Positions 9,015 to 17,854 of a stretch of DNA of 64,000 nt are shown here, one piece after another. The notes below the pieces were generated by a model. The model ran no database searches, was not told the DNA's origin, and was given only the letters and a program-made list of their open reading frames with translations. The DNA lies in the NCBI GenBank assembly GCA_016934515.1, contig JAFGSR010000168.1, positions 1-64,000 on the forward strand, in the 5' to 3' direction. The stretch's first letter is position 1, and the number at the start of each line of letters is the position of its first letter. The translations under genes and the position numbers were made by a program. Source of the stretch: Sedimentisphaerales bacterium. Lineage in GTDB: Bacteria > Planctomycetota > Phycisphaerae > Sedimentisphaerales > SM23-30.

Positions 9015-9410
9015 GAAGAAAGCCTGAAGGGGGTGAAATTTTGAGTTTAGAATTTTGGATTTTGAATTAAAGAAATCTAAAATCCTAGTGCGGCCTTTGG
9101 CCGCAACCAAATCCTAAGCACTAAATTCTAAATCCTAAACAAATTCGAATTTTCAAAAGTTCGAAATTCAAAACGAATCTGGATGCCCGCTTCCGCGGGC
9201 ATGACAAGTTTCTTTGGTGAATTATATGATATCGGCCACCCCCAAGAAAACTTGGCGGTGCCACCCGACGTTTTCACGGGCATGACAAGTTGGGGGTTGA
9301 AGATTAGCCGCGTGGGTGAAAAGTTTCAATGTGCAAAAAACCCAACTGTAATGTGAACGCGTGAATAAGTTGTGAAGACAACTTTTTACCCACCTTACTG
9401 TTGATCAGAT
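9015..9410. repeat. intergenic repeats between convergent folC and mqnD
   Basis: The gap contains a palindromic unit at 9181-9206 (GGATGCCCGC...GCGGGCATGACA), a decayed copy at about 9264-9290, a GCGGCCTTTGGCCGC hairpin near 9091 and AAATCCTAA-type short repeats. The same palindrome recurs at 10549-10574. These are dispersed intergenic repeats; no gene is supported. Confidence 0.65.
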
Positions 9411-10334
9411 TTAGACGAAATCGGGGGATTGGTAGTCGGGGATGAAGCCGGCGAGATGGGCTTTTTTGAGGAGTTCGCAGACGGCCTGTCTTCCGCGGGG
9501 TCCGTAATCGATGGTCCAATGATTGACGTACATACCGACGAATTCATCGGCGAGCTTTTCATCCAGACCGCGTCCGAACTGGAGAGCGTATTTGACAGCT
9601 TCGGAGCGGTGTTCGAGCGAGTAGAGGATGCTGGCTTTGAGGATTTTGCTGACGCGGGCCATGGTGTCGGGGCCGAGGTCGCGGCGGATGACGTTGCAGC
9701 CGAGTGGTAAGGGCAGTTGGGTTTGATCGTGCCACCAGCAGCCCAGGTCGATGAGGCAGTGGAGATTGTCCTGTTTGTAGGTGAGTTGTCCTTCGTGGAT
9801 GATGAGTCCGGCGTCAACGCGGCCGGTCTTGACGGCGTGGGGGATTTCGTCGAACATCATGACGAGGTAATCGAATTCACCAAGGATAAGTTTGAGGGCG
9901 AGGAATGCGCTGGTCAAGGTGCCGGGAACGGCGATGGTTTTTGAGGCGAGTTCTTCGAGGTTCATGGGTTCGCGGGCGATGAGCAGGGGGCCCTGGGCAC
10001 GGGAGGAGCAGGGTGGATTGGGTGCGGGATTAAAATGGTTCAGGTCTGTCGGATTGTCGGGTTCGGGTAGATATTCGGTGAGGTCTGTGGCCCCGAAGCT
10101 GGCGCCGCTGGAGAGAATGGCGTATTTGTCGCAGACATAAGGGTAAGCGTGGACGCTGATGGCGGTGACTTCGAGTTTGCCGTTTCCGGCCCAGTCGTTG
10201 AGGGTCTGGATGTCGCGGAGGATGTGTTCGAATTGGAAATCGCCGGAATCTACGGCGCCGTTGGCGAGTCCGAAGAACATGAAAGCGTCGTCGGGGTCAG
10301 GAGAGTGGCCGAGCCTGATTTTTTGTTGAGGCAT
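9411..10334 (-). CDS. mqnD: 1,4-dihydroxy-6-naphthoate synthase (menaquinone, futalosine route)
   Basis: MqnD converts cyclic dehypoxanthinylfutalosine to 1,4-dihydroxy-6-naphthoate. The 307-residue protein has the periplasmic-binding-like fold of the MqnA/MqnD family, with the diagnostic N-terminal LGHSPDPDDAFMFFGLANG, TAISVHAYPYV, then IAVPGTLTSAFLALKL, MFDEIPHAVKTGRVDAGLIIHEGQLTY, and the late LPLPLGCNVIRRDLG. The loop around 85-115 is longer than usual (LPEPDNPTDLNHFNPAPNPP). It stands alone between two repeat-rich gaps and implies a menaquinone-using host. Confidence 0.92.
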   Translation of the reverse strand: MPQQKIRLGHSPDPDDAFMFFGLANGAVDSGDFQFEHILRDIQTLNDWAGNGKLEVTAISVHAYPYVCDKYAILSSGASFGATDLTEYLPEPDNPTDLNHFNPAPNPPCSSRAQGPLLIAREPMNLEELASKTIAVPGTLTSAFLALKLILGEFDYLVMMFDEIPHAVKTGRVDAGLIIHEGQLTYKQDNLHCLIDLGCWWHDQTQLPLPLGCNVIRRDLGPDTMARVSKILKASILYSLEHRSEAVKYALQFGRGLDEKLADEFVGMYVNHWTIDYGPRGRQAVCELLKKAHLAGFIPDYQSPDFV

Positions 10335-10548
10335 TTTGGTTTTCCGGTATTGGTCGGTTCAATTATTCTATAAAATCCCTGCGGATTATAACGTAATTTA
10401 TAGATTGAGGCAAGAGTCGCCCTGCAGTTGTTTTTTGACAGCTACAATAAACGGGATACGCCATCGATTTAATGACGAATGACGAAATCCGAAGAACAAG
10501 GTTCAATTTTACCATGAAGGCCATGAAGTACATGAAGATTTTAATACT

Positions 10549-10574
10549 GGATGCCCGCCTTCGCGGGCATGACA
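10549..10574. repeat. dispersed palindrome, third copy
   Basis: GGATGCCCGCCTTCGCGGGCATGACA is the same hairpin-forming unit as at 9181-9206. It forms a 7-8 bp GC-rich stem. Just before it (10471-10500) is a second dispersed unit (ATGACGAATGACGAAATCCGAAG) that recurs upstream of umuC. Confidence 0.7.
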
Positions 10575-10595
10575 TAATGTGTCGGTCAGTTTGAG

Positions 10596-10785
10596 TTAAG
10601 GGAACCTCTAAAAATTCATTTTGGCTACGAGCGGTTCTTTATTTCGCCGGATATTCGTCGCGAAAAACCGAGACACGCAGAGCCGCGTCAGCGAATATTA
10701 ACCAATAGGCCCGATTTTTCGCTCCTGGCCCGGCGAAAAAATTCCACGCTCTCGCCCGAAAAGCAATTATTAGAGGTACCCTTAA
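10596..10785. mobile_element. 190 bp MITE-like element with 21 bp terminal inverted repeats
   Basis: The ends are 21-base inverted repeats: TTAAGGGAACCTCTAAAAATT at 10596-10616 and the complement of AATTATTAGAGGTACCCTTAA at 10765-10785, matching at 19 of 21 positions. Both ends begin with TTAA, which could be the target duplication. The interior has no ORF and contains further hairpin-prone sequence. The right end overlaps the stop codon of the next gene. No transposase is present, so it would move only in trans. Confidence 0.7.
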
Positions 10786-11735
10786 GGAATATAAACCGGG
10801 GTGAGAGAGGAGTAGGAGATGTTTTTTTGATGGTCGTTGAGGTAGGCCTGTCGATTGATATTTCCGATGCCCAAAGCGATGCCGACTTGATCGTTCTGGT
10901 TGGAGAGCAGGTTGATGAGTGACTTGAGTTCGGAGAGTTTTTTGTCCATGCGGATGAGTAGGGGTCGGTCGATTTTTCCGTCGAGTAAATTTTGCAGAGC
11001 GAGGCGGCTGATATAGTCAAACTGGTAATTTACCTGTCCGATTTTGCCGAGGGTGCGAGTGACGTTTACGGCCAATTTGGGTTGGATTTGGTAGATGCCG
11101 CTTTTTCTTCGGGTAAGTTCTATGGAGTGGATTATTTCCAGTGCGGTGCCGGGCGCTTCGTTGATTTCGCGCCACTGGTGGATGGCGGAGACACATAGTT
11201 CGGTGTTGAGGCGTAGGTTGTGGAGTCGGTTTTGCGGATTCGAGGTGTCATCGGAGGCGGAGATCTGGTTGTTGGGACTTGTTGATGAGTTGGGTTCGGC
11301 GGTCAGGATGTTACAGGCTATTGGTTCGGTGTCGGGGGAGAGCAGATTATTTGAGGTATAGGATTTGCCGCCGGGATAATAAGGGTAGCGCAGGATGATA
11401 AAGACGCGTTCGTCCACTGAAGAATGATAGATTTTTTGCCAGACATTGGTGGGGGGGGAGAGTTTTTCGGATGGGGTGTTGGCGGGTGGAGAATCCAGGG
11501 CCGCGATCTGTTCGGGAGTCAATTCAGGGGCAGGATCATTTGGTTCGGTGGCGATTGCTGCGGAGGAGTTGGGTTCGGAGGTATTCGGTTCAGATGCAGC
11601 CTGAACGGGAGTGATGGTTTTGGGTGAGGACTGAGCAATGAGGGCGGAAGTACCGATAACCATGAGCAGACAAAAGGCGGTTATGCAATTTATTCGCTCT
11701 AACAAAAAGAGTGTTCGACTGGTTGAAAGGCCCAT
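10782..11735 (-). CDS. secreted hypothetical protein
   Basis: A 317-residue protein with an N-terminal signal or anchor (LLERINCITAFCLLMVIGTSALIAQ), then a low-complexity linker rich in E, P, N and S (about 45-95), then a soluble domain that I do not recognise (VWQKIYHSSVDERVFIILRYPYYPGG...). ATG at 11735 follows AAGGA at 8 bases. Its stop codon TAA is formed by the terminal TTAA of the MITE-like element, so the C-terminus (SLTPVYIP) may have been altered by that insertion. Confidence 0.65.
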   Translation of the reverse strand: MGLSTSRTLFLLERINCITAFCLLMVIGTSALIAQSSPKTITPVQAASEPNTSEPNSSAAIATEPNDPAPELTPEQIAALDSPPANTPSEKLSPPTNVWQKIYHSSVDERVFIILRYPYYPGGKSYTSNNLLSPDTEPIACNILTAEPNSSTSPNNQISASDDTSNPQNRLHNLRLNTELCVSAIHQWREINEAPGTALEIIHSIELTRRKSGIYQIQPKLAVNVTRTLGKIGQVNYQFDYISRLALQNLLDGKIDRPLLIRMDKKLSELKSLINLLSNQNDQVGIALGIGNINRQAYLNDHQKNISYSSLTPVYIP

Positions 11736-11934
11736 TATCACTATCCTTATTGCATATTGTTAGGGTTTCCAGGTGTTTTGTTAAACATATTTTTATCGGC
11801 TTTGAGTTCCAGTTTTTTTGTTATTGCAGGTTATCGATTCTGTAATAATATCGGCAAATTATCGGGTCGGCATTTCAATAGTTATTTTCAAAAACGGCGA
11901 AATATTGGCCCAGGTGGTGGTTTTGCAAATGACA

Positions 11935-11963
11935 TTGATTTTTGAGGCCCAAAATGCTATAAT
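11935..11963 (+). promoter_or_regulatory. sigma-70-type promoter of the aspartic protease-like gene
   Basis: TTGATT (11935-11940) and TATAAT (11958-11963) with a 17-base spacer. Transcription should start near 11970, giving a leader of about 48 bases with an AAGAGG ribosome site. Confidence 0.65.
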
Positions 11964-12017
11964 TAGTAGTGGCTTGGCGTTATGGGGATGTTGTTGGAAA
12001 ATGTAAGAGGAAAGAAT

Positions 12018-13622
12018 ATGCGTACCCGAAGGTCGGTTCGAATTTTTCTGGTGCCGGTGTTGGTTGTTTTGCTGGGCATGAGCGTTGTTGTTCAGGCGGC
12101 TCGGCCCGGATGGCAGCGTCAGGAAGTGGATTGGCGATTGAACGATGAGAGCCGCATCAGGGCGATACATTATCCCCAGGATAAACCTCCGCATATGCTG
12201 AAGGAGAAACGCCGGCATAAGGACAAGGCGTTTCGGAAAAAGTTCCTACCGGCAGAGGTTACGGGTCTTTTATCCAAAGATTCCGAAGGGGCGATTATCG
12301 CCGGGGTAATTGATTCGCCTCCCATTGATGGCTTTGTTCCGTGGATTACGGTGACGTTGACCAATGAACGTGCCGACGAATTTGACACCTTTGGCGTATT
12401 TGAACCGTCGCTCGTTGGTACTAACCTAAGCCAGAGTCCCCAGACTGATTACTCGATCGGACTTTTTGATACAGGTGCGGGCATCAACATTATGGGGTAT
12501 GCCGATTCGGTACGATCTGGAGTTGACACTTCTTACCTGACAATTTCGGAGATCACGATCGGCGGTGCTACCGGATCCGTTGATACCGCCGTGAGTTATC
12601 CACTGGGAATATTTATCGACAGCATCAGCGCTATCGATTCCATCACAGGTCAACTGGACATGTCGGGAATGTTGGGTGAAAGTAATATCTCCATTGCCGT
12701 TGGCTTTGAGCCAGCACCGGAGGCCCCCGATGTACCTACGGTGGTGGGTACGCCAATGTCGGTCTTTTTGGCTACGGAATTTCGCAACGATCAGCAAGTG
12801 ACCATTATTCATGACGCCAATGAATTTTCGGGGCCGAACATCAACTTATACAGCATGGACGATGAAAATATCCCCACTTACTCCAATTTTTTCGTATTGG
12901 AATTGCGTCCGGCGGCAGGGGCGGTGGCTTACTGGCCCACCATTGACATGGAAACATTCGAATTCTATCCCGAACTACCTTCTCTGATCATGGGTGACTC
13001 CATGCAGAGTCTGTTTTTTGTCCACAGCGTGAACCTAAGCAACGATACTTTTACTCTTACCGATAAGGACGCTTTTATGTTCGACACCGGAGCACAGGTT
13101 TCGGTTATCAGTACAAGTATCAGGACCAGCCTGGGATTAAGCGAACCCAGTTTTGTGGCGGAGATTCAGGGTGTCAACGGCGAAGTTGTTCTGAAAGACG
13201 GCTATTACATCGATAGTCTGGATATTCCGGCTGATGTTGGTCAACTCAGTTTCACCAATATTCCAGTAGTCGAGATTAACGTGGCTTCGCCGGAGGGTGG
13301 TTTTCTTGATGGTATAATCGGGATGAATCTCTTTGTTGATTTGAATTTTGTCTTGCATGGGGGCGCATTTGGGAGTGAGCCTCCCAAAGTCGAGTTCGAG
13401 TTTATCGCTCCAATTGTCGCTGACATTTACCCGCCAGGCGGGGATGGTGTGGTTAATAATCTTGATTTGGCTACCTTTATAGCTGCGTGGAACAGCACTA
13501 CGGCGTCTGCTAATTGGAATCCTGATTGTGATATTTTTCCACTTGGGTCTCCTGATGGCAAAATTGACCTGTTTGATTATGCCGTTTTTGCGGAGCATTG
13601 GCGTGATGGTCTGTGGCCTTAA
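12018..13622 (+). CDS. secreted protein with two aspartic-protease DTG motifs and a dockerin domain
   Basis: This 534-residue protein begins with a signal peptide (VRIFLVPVLVVLLGMSVVVQA). Two aspartic protease active-site-like motifs, GLFDTGAGINIMG (D151) and FMFDTGAQVSVIS (D356), are 205 residues apart, close to the spacing of the two catalytic aspartates in pepsin-like bilobed enzymes. A GIIGMNLF flap-type strand follows the second motif. The C-terminus has a dockerin type I pair, DGVVNNLDLATFIAAW and DGKIDLFDYAVFAEHW, that would dock to a cohesin or act as a calcium fold. The ATG at 12018 follows AAGAGG. Its stop overlaps the end of the convergent kinase gene by four bases. Proteolytic activity is inferred. 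Confidence 0.72.
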   Translation: MRTRRSVRIFLVPVLVVLLGMSVVVQAARPGWQRQEVDWRLNDESRIRAIHYPQDKPPHMLKEKRRHKDKAFRKKFLPAEVTGLLSKDSEGAIIAGVIDSPPIDGFVPWITVTLTNERADEFDTFGVFEPSLVGTNLSQSPQTDYSIGLFDTGAGINIMGYADSVRSGVDTSYLTISEITIGGATGSVDTAVSYPLGIFIDSISAIDSITGQLDMSGMLGESNISIAVGFEPAPEAPDVPTVVGTPMSVFLATEFRNDQQVTIIHDANEFSGPNINLYSMDDENIPTYSNFFVLELRPAAGAVAYWPTIDMETFEFYPELPSLIMGDSMQSLFFVHSVNLSNDTFTLTDKDAFMFDTGAQVSVISTSIRTSLGLSEPSFVAEIQGVNGEVVLKDGYYIDSLDIPADVGQLSFTNIPVVEINVASPEGGFLDGIIGMNLFVDLNFVLHGGAFGSEPPKVEFEFIAPIVADIYPPGGDGVVNNLDLATFIAAWNSTTASANWNPDCDIFPLGSPDGKIDLFDYAVFAEHWRDGLWP

Positions 13623-14413
13623 GACCGTGGAATTTCGGGTTGGGGGGGTAGTATAATGGTGAAGGTGGTTCCGAGGTTGGGGGTGCTGGTTACTTTTATG
13701 GAGCCATGTAGGTTTTCGATGATCTCTTTGCAGATGGCCAGTCCGAGTCCGGTTCCGCGTTGGTCGAGTTTTTCGGCTTCGGTTTTGGTGGAATAGAAAG
13801 GTTCGAAAATTTTGTCGAGGTTTTCAGCGGGGATGCCGCAGCCATTGTCGGTGATTTTTATCTGTACGGAGTTGTCGGGCAGGGATTCGGCTTTGATGAG
13901 CAGTCGGCCTTGGCGGTGGGACATGGCCTGGCGGGCGTTGATGAGCAGGTTGAGCAGTACCTGTTGCAGTTGGCCGGGGACAACGTGGAGGATTATTGTT
14001 TCGGGGACGTCCAGGACAAGTTGGATGTTGTCTTTGTGCAGATCGCGGCCCATGCAGGGGAAGCAGTCGTTTAAGATGTCGAGCAGGGGGATGTTGACGG
14101 CGTCGGTCTGGTCCACGCGAATGAGTCCCATCATGGATTGGATGATGTTTGAAGCGCGGTTGCAGTGGAGGATGTTTTTTTCGAGAGCTTTGCGCATGAA
14201 ATCGACGTCGTCGCTGTGTGCCAGGGCCTGTTCGGAGTAATTGACCATGAGCATGAGGATGTTGTTGAATTCGTGGGCAGCGAGTGAAGCGGTGGTGCCG
14301 AGGGTGGCCAATTTCTGGGTGGCCAGGATTTGCTGTTCGAGGTTGTCGATGCGTTCCTGGTTTTTCTGGAGCTTGAGGTGCAGAGCCTGGCGGTACTGGA
14401 AGGGATTGGTCAA
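13619..14413 (-). CDS. soluble histidine kinase (no sensor domain)
   Basis: A 264-residue two-component kinase. An N-terminal coiled-coil (about 10-35) leads to the HisKA phospho-acceptor SLAAHEFNNILMLMV (H47). The HATPase domain has the N box NLLINARQAM, G1 DNGCGIPAENLDKIFEPF and G2 RGTGLGLAICKEII. There is no membrane segment and no separate PAS or GAF domain, so input must come through the coiled coil or a partner. The start is a TTG at 14413 after GAGAGG. The response regulator at 14876 is divergent, a plausible cognate partner. Confidence 0.9.
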   Translation of the reverse strand: MTNPFQYRQALHLKLQKNQERIDNLEQQILATQKLATLGTTASLAAHEFNNILMLMVNYSEQALAHSDDVDFMRKALEKNILHCNRASNIIQSMMGLIRVDQTDAVNIPLLDILNDCFPCMGRDLHKDNIQLVLDVPETIILHVVPGQLQQVLLNLLINARQAMSHRQGRLLIKAESLPDNSVQIKITDNGCGIPAENLDKIFEPFYSTKTEAEKLDQRGTGLGLAICKEIIENLHGSIKVTSTPNLGTTFTIILPPQPEIPRS

Positions 14414-14573
14414 GATTACCTCTCAATCGCTGGTTAATATTGTTAAACAAAGATATTGTGTTAAAAAGGCAACAAGAATATCATTGTAGGCAAAGGTTTT
14501 TGTTTATCGGACGCTGGGGCGTATCCCGGCGGTAGTAAGAGTATCGACGAATAGCGAAAGATTTCTTGAAATA

Positions 14574-14831
14574 GTGGAAAGTCATGAGATATTGACGAGG
14601 TTGCTGGATTTGGCGGAGCAGGTGGAGCTGGAAGTTCGGCAGGTGGCGTTAGGTGGCGAGGGTGGTGGGCTGTGTGTGCTGCGGGGCAAGAATATTCTGT
14701 TCGTCGATACCATGGCGGACGCAGAGGAGCAGATTGCCACGACGGCACAGGCGTTAGCGGGGTTGGAGAAAATCGATGATATGTACGTTTTGCCGCAGAT
14801 TCGGGAAATTTTGGATAAGCACCGCGGCTGA
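14574..14831 (+). CDS. small conserved-looking protein, unrecognised
   Basis: An 85-residue acidic protein (LLDLAEQVELEVRQVALGGEGGGLCVLRGKN...) starting at GTG 14574. No clear ribosome site precedes it. It lies just upstream of the response regulator on the same strand with a 44-base gap, so they may be co-transcribed. The reading frame has codon use like its neighbours. Function unknown. Confidence 0.5.
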   Translation: MESHEILTRLLDLAEQVELEVRQVALGGEGGGLCVLRGKNILFVDTMADAEEQIATTAQALAGLEKIDDMYVLPQIREILDKHRG

Positions 14832-14875
14832 AATGGGTACTGGACCGGGCGGGGGAATCGTGGTATAAGTAAATC

Positions 14876-15355
14876 ATGAACAAGAGTGCGGAAAATTGTG
14901 ATTATGCCACGGGCCGGGTATTGATAGTGGATGACAATGCGCAGAACGCGGAGTTGCTGCAGGCGCATCTGGAGTCGTTGGGCTGTGTGATTCAGATTGC
15001 CCAGAACGGCATTGAGGCGTTGGAGATGGTGAATCGCGAGAAGCCGGATATTATTTTGTTGGATGTGATGATGCCGAAGATGAGCGGATTTGAGGTTTGT
15101 CGTCGGCTGAAAAGTGATTCCAAAACTCGTGATATACCGGTGGTGATTGTTACGGCGTTGAATGAGTTGGCGGATGTGGAGCGTGGGGTGGACAGTGGGG
15201 CGGATGATTTTCTGAGTAAGCCGATCAATAAGCTTGAACTGCTGACGCGGGTTAAGAGTCTGCTACGGGTTAGGCATCTTAAGAGTGAGTTGGAACGGAC
15301 GTTGTCTTATCTGGCGGAGATGGAAGGGGAGGAGAAGCGTTCGCTGGATGACTGA
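14876..15355 (+). CDS. response regulator, receiver domain with short helical tail
   Basis: A 159-residue receiver protein. RVLIVDDNAQNAELL gives the acidic pair, D63 in IILLDVMMPKMSGFEV is the phospho-acceptor, VIVTAL holds the conserved threonine and DDFLSKPIN the lysine. A 30-residue coiled-coil tail (VRHLKSELERTLSYLAEMEGEE) replaces an output domain. The receiver resembles those of PleD-type regulators. It may pass signal from the divergent kinase at 13619 by dimerisation or protein contact. Confidence 0.9.
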   Translation: MNKSAENCDYATGRVLIVDDNAQNAELLQAHLESLGCVIQIAQNGIEALEMVNREKPDIILLDVMMPKMSGFEVCRRLKSDSKTRDIPVVIVTALNELADVERGVDSGADDFLSKPINKLELLTRVKSLLRVRHLKSELERTLSYLAEMEGEEKRSLDD

Positions 15356-15433
15356 GAGTTTTGGTCGGAGGGATTTCATAAAGACGATTAGGATTTCATC
15401 AGGTCGGTTGGAAATTCGCAAGGGAGAAGCTCA

Positions 15434-16159
15434 ATGAAACCGCGGATTGGTATTGGTATGAATTTTCGCAGCATGGAAGATGGGGACGAGCATGCCTATC
15501 TCGACAGTCTTTACTTTGATGTTCCGGCCAATTTGGGTGTGATGCCGATTCCGATTGTTCCGACGGAAAATGTGGTTCTGCTGGATGCGATATTGGGGCA
15601 GTTGGACGGGATGGTGTTAACGGGCGGGCTGGATTTGGATTCGTCGTTATGGGGAGAGCCGTTGCATGAGCAGACGAAGCTGTTGCATCCGCGTCGTCAG
15701 CGTTTTGACTTTTTGTTGTACGAGTTGGCGCAGAAGCATAAGTTGCCGCTGCTGGCGATTTGTTTGGGGATTCAGGTGGTTAATGTGGCGCACGGGGGCG
15801 GACTCTGTCAGCATATTCCCGATCTGGAAGGGTCGGTCGATCACAGCGGGGGCGAATCGGGATGGACTTACCACGAGGTGGAGCCGATTCGGGACAGTCA
15901 GTTGGGTAAGTGGTTCCGGTCGGAAAAGATTACGGTTCCGAGTTCTCATCATCAGGGAGTGAATCGGCTGGGGGAGGGGCTGCAGGTGGCGGCGGTTGCT
16001 GAAGATGGGATTATTGAAGCGATTGAACGGCTGGATTACCCCAATTTTTTTCTGGCGGTACAATGGCATCCGGAGCGGGATATTGAGAAACCCGGCTGTC
16101 GGATTCTGTTTGATAAGTTTTTTGAAGCAGCGGCCCAGCCTTGTTTAAAACAAGGCTAG
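15434..16159 (+). CDS. gamma-glutamyl-gamma-aminobutyrate hydrolase-type class I glutamine amidotransferase
   Basis: A 241-residue PuuD-type peptidase C26 protein. The nucleophile elbow is LLAICLGIQVVNVAHGG (C110), and the catalytic His-Glu pair lies in AVQWHPERD. The N-terminus GIGMNFRSMEDGDEHAYLDSLYFDVPANLG and VLTGGLDLDSSLWGE fit the family. The reaction would be hydrolysis of a gamma-glutamyl amide. AAGGGAG precedes the ATG. The SRAP gene follows at 65 bases. Confidence 0.85.
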   Translation: MKPRIGIGMNFRSMEDGDEHAYLDSLYFDVPANLGVMPIPIVPTENVVLLDAILGQLDGMVLTGGLDLDSSLWGEPLHEQTKLLHPRRQRFDFLLYELAQKHKLPLLAICLGIQVVNVAHGGGLCQHIPDLEGSVDHSGGESGWTYHEVEPIRDSQLGKWFRSEKITVPSSHHQGVNRLGEGLQVAAVAEDGIIEAIERLDYPNFFLAVQWHPERDIEKPGCRILFDKFFEAAAQPCLKQG

Positions 16160-16223
16160 AAAGTTGAACAGTTGAACAGTAGAGCATGAAATTTTAGTGG
16201 TTTTTTCGGCTAGAGGTTTTGTT

Positions 16224-16958
16224 ATGTGCGGTCGTTTTGCGTTGACAATCTCGCCGGAAGCTTTGGCCAAGCTATTTGATCTTGCGGATGCATTGGATGA
16301 TTTGAAGCGTGGTGGTTGGGAGGCGGATGATTTGCAGCCGCGCTATAATATTGCGCCGAGTCAGTCAGTAGCGGCGGTGGTTGGGGGGGAGGATGAGCAG
16401 GGGCGGATTTTGAAGAAGCTGCGTTGGGGGCTGATCCCGGCCTGGGCGAAGGATCCTGCGATAGGGGCGCGGCTGATCAACGCGCGTAGTGAAACGGTGG
16501 CAGAGAAGCCGGCGTTTAAAAGTGCATTTCGTAAGCGGCGGTGTTTGATTCCGGCGGATGGATTTTTCGAGTGGCAAAGGTTATCCGGCGGTCGGCAGAT
16601 TGCTGATGGGTGGCGGGTTTCGGGGAAGCAGCCTTATTTTATTCGGTTGCGTGACGAGTCGCCGATGGCGATGGCGGGTTTGTGGGAGAGCTGGCAGGGG
16701 GCGGACGGGGCGGTTATTGAATCCTGTGCGATTTTGACCACCCGTTGCAATGAGCTGATGGAGCCCATTCACAATCGTATGCCGGTTATCATCGGGCGGG
16801 GTGATTTTGGGCTCTGGCTGGGGCGGGCGGACGTTAAGGCTGGCTCTCTAAAGGACTTAATGAATCCGCTGCCGTCGGAGCAATTGCTGGCCTATCCGGT
16901 TAGTCCGGTGGTTAATAATCCGCGGAATAATACGGCTGAGTGTCTGGAGCCTGCTTAG
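16224..16958 (+). CDS. SRAP domain protein (YedK/HMCES type), abasic-site DNA-protein crosslinker
   Basis: SRAP proteins form a thiazolidine crosslink with abasic sites in single-stranded DNA and shield them. This 244-residue protein starts MCGRFALTI, giving the catalytic Cys2 after methionine removal. It has the conserved YNIAPSQ, RWGLIPAWAKD, LINARSETVAEKPAF and TTRCNELMEPIHNRMPVII blocks. The track start at 16197 is nine codons too early; ATG 16224 follows TAGAGG. Its place just before umuD-umuC fits a DNA-damage gene cluster. Confidence 0.93.
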   Translation: MCGRFALTISPEALAKLFDLADALDDLKRGGWEADDLQPRYNIAPSQSVAAVVGGEDEQGRILKKLRWGLIPAWAKDPAIGARLINARSETVAEKPAFKSAFRKRRCLIPADGFFEWQRLSGGRQIADGWRVSGKQPYFIRLRDESPMAMAGLWESWQGADGAVIESCAILTTRCNELMEPIHNRMPVIIGRGDFGLWLGRADVKAGSLKDLMNPLPSEQLLAYPVSPVVNNPRNNTAECLEPA

Positions 16959-17012
16959 GGGCCAGAAAACAGCGGTGGGGGCCTTTTCGACAATTAAAAA
17001 TTGTTATTGTGC

Positions 17013-17040
17013 TTGCCGGGGGTTATTTTTGTTGTATAAT
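17013..17040 (+). promoter_or_regulatory. promoter upstream of umuD, with adjacent direct repeat
   Basis: TTGCCG (17013-17018) and TATAAT (17035-17040) lie 16 bases apart. Directly downstream, GTTAGGT occurs twice (about 17046-17063), a possible operator for damage control, but it matches no LexA box that I know. Confidence 0.5.
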
Positions 17041-17112
17041 AATGTTAGGTGTTTGTTAGGTTGCAAATTTTCTGTCTGTTAGTTTGAGTTGGGTGTCAAT
17101 CGGGAAGGTTTG

Positions 17113-17544
17113 ATGAGTTTCGGAGTTGAAGCGATTTTTTCTGTGGGGCAGGCGGAGCGGTGTTTGCGTCCGATGTTTGTGGCGGCGGTATCGGCGGGTT
17201 TTCCCTCGCCGGCGGAAGATTATCTGGACGGTTGTCTGGATCTGAATAAGCACTTAATTTCTCAGCCGGAGGCTACTTATTTTGTTCGGGTGGCGGGAGA
17301 GTCCATGATTAAGGCGGGGATTTTTTCGGGGGATTTGTTGATTGTCGATCGGTCGGCAGAGCCGCGGGATAAGAATGTGGTTATTGCGAGCGTTAACGGT
17401 GAACTGACCGTCAAGCGAATTCGCATGATAAAGGGGGGTGTGACGCTGGTAGCTGAAAATGAAGATTATCAATCCTGTCGCATTGACGCGGAGATGGAGT
17501 TTGAAATCTGGGGGGTTGTCAGGCATGTAATCCACTCGTTGTGA
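17113..17544 (+). CDS. umuD: UmuD-like LexA-family self-cleaving protein
   Basis: UmuD is cleaved upon RecA activation and joins UmuC to form polymerase V. The 143-residue protein has the likely cleavage site AVSAG-FPSP (A28/G29), the catalytic serine in VAGESMIKAG (S64) and lysine in GELTVKRIR (K101). The ATG at 17113 follows GGGAAGG and is preferred to the track start. It lies 310 bases ahead of umuC, an unusually long gap for this operon. Confidence 0.92.
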   Translation: MSFGVEAIFSVGQAERCLRPMFVAAVSAGFPSPAEDYLDGCLDLNKHLISQPEATYFVRVAGESMIKAGIFSGDLLIVDRSAEPRDKNVVIASVNGELTVKRIRMIKGGVTLVAENEDYQSCRIDAEMEFEIWGVVRHVIHSL

Positions 17545-17854
17545 GCGAGCGGGAGTTATGTGAACGTTAATGGTTTATATTGATTATGGGATTAATGACT
17601 ATTGACGAAGCCAGAATGACGAATCAATGACGAAATCCGAAGTACGAAATTCAAAACGGCTACGGAAGTTTTGTGCGAAATGGACTGTTGGGATTACAGG
17701 CGTTGGAATGTGTAAAATCTAGAGGTCCGACTCGCGTGCTCGCGCTCGCTCGCCGTGCTGACGCACCGTTGCAGCAGATCGCGGCAGGTCAGGTCGGGCA
17801 TGGCAAATCGAACAGATTGCTTTGGGGGACTGAGTGTAGTGAGATTTTGCAGTA
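17545..17854. repeat. repeat-bearing gap between umuD and umuC
   Basis: The gap holds a copy of the unit GACGAA...AATGACGAAATCCGAAG (about 17605-17645), shared with the region at 10471-10500, and a GCGTGCTCGCGCTCGCTCGC run near 17734. The insertion of these repeats probably separated two genes that are normally adjacent. I see no gene in it. Confidence 0.55.
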
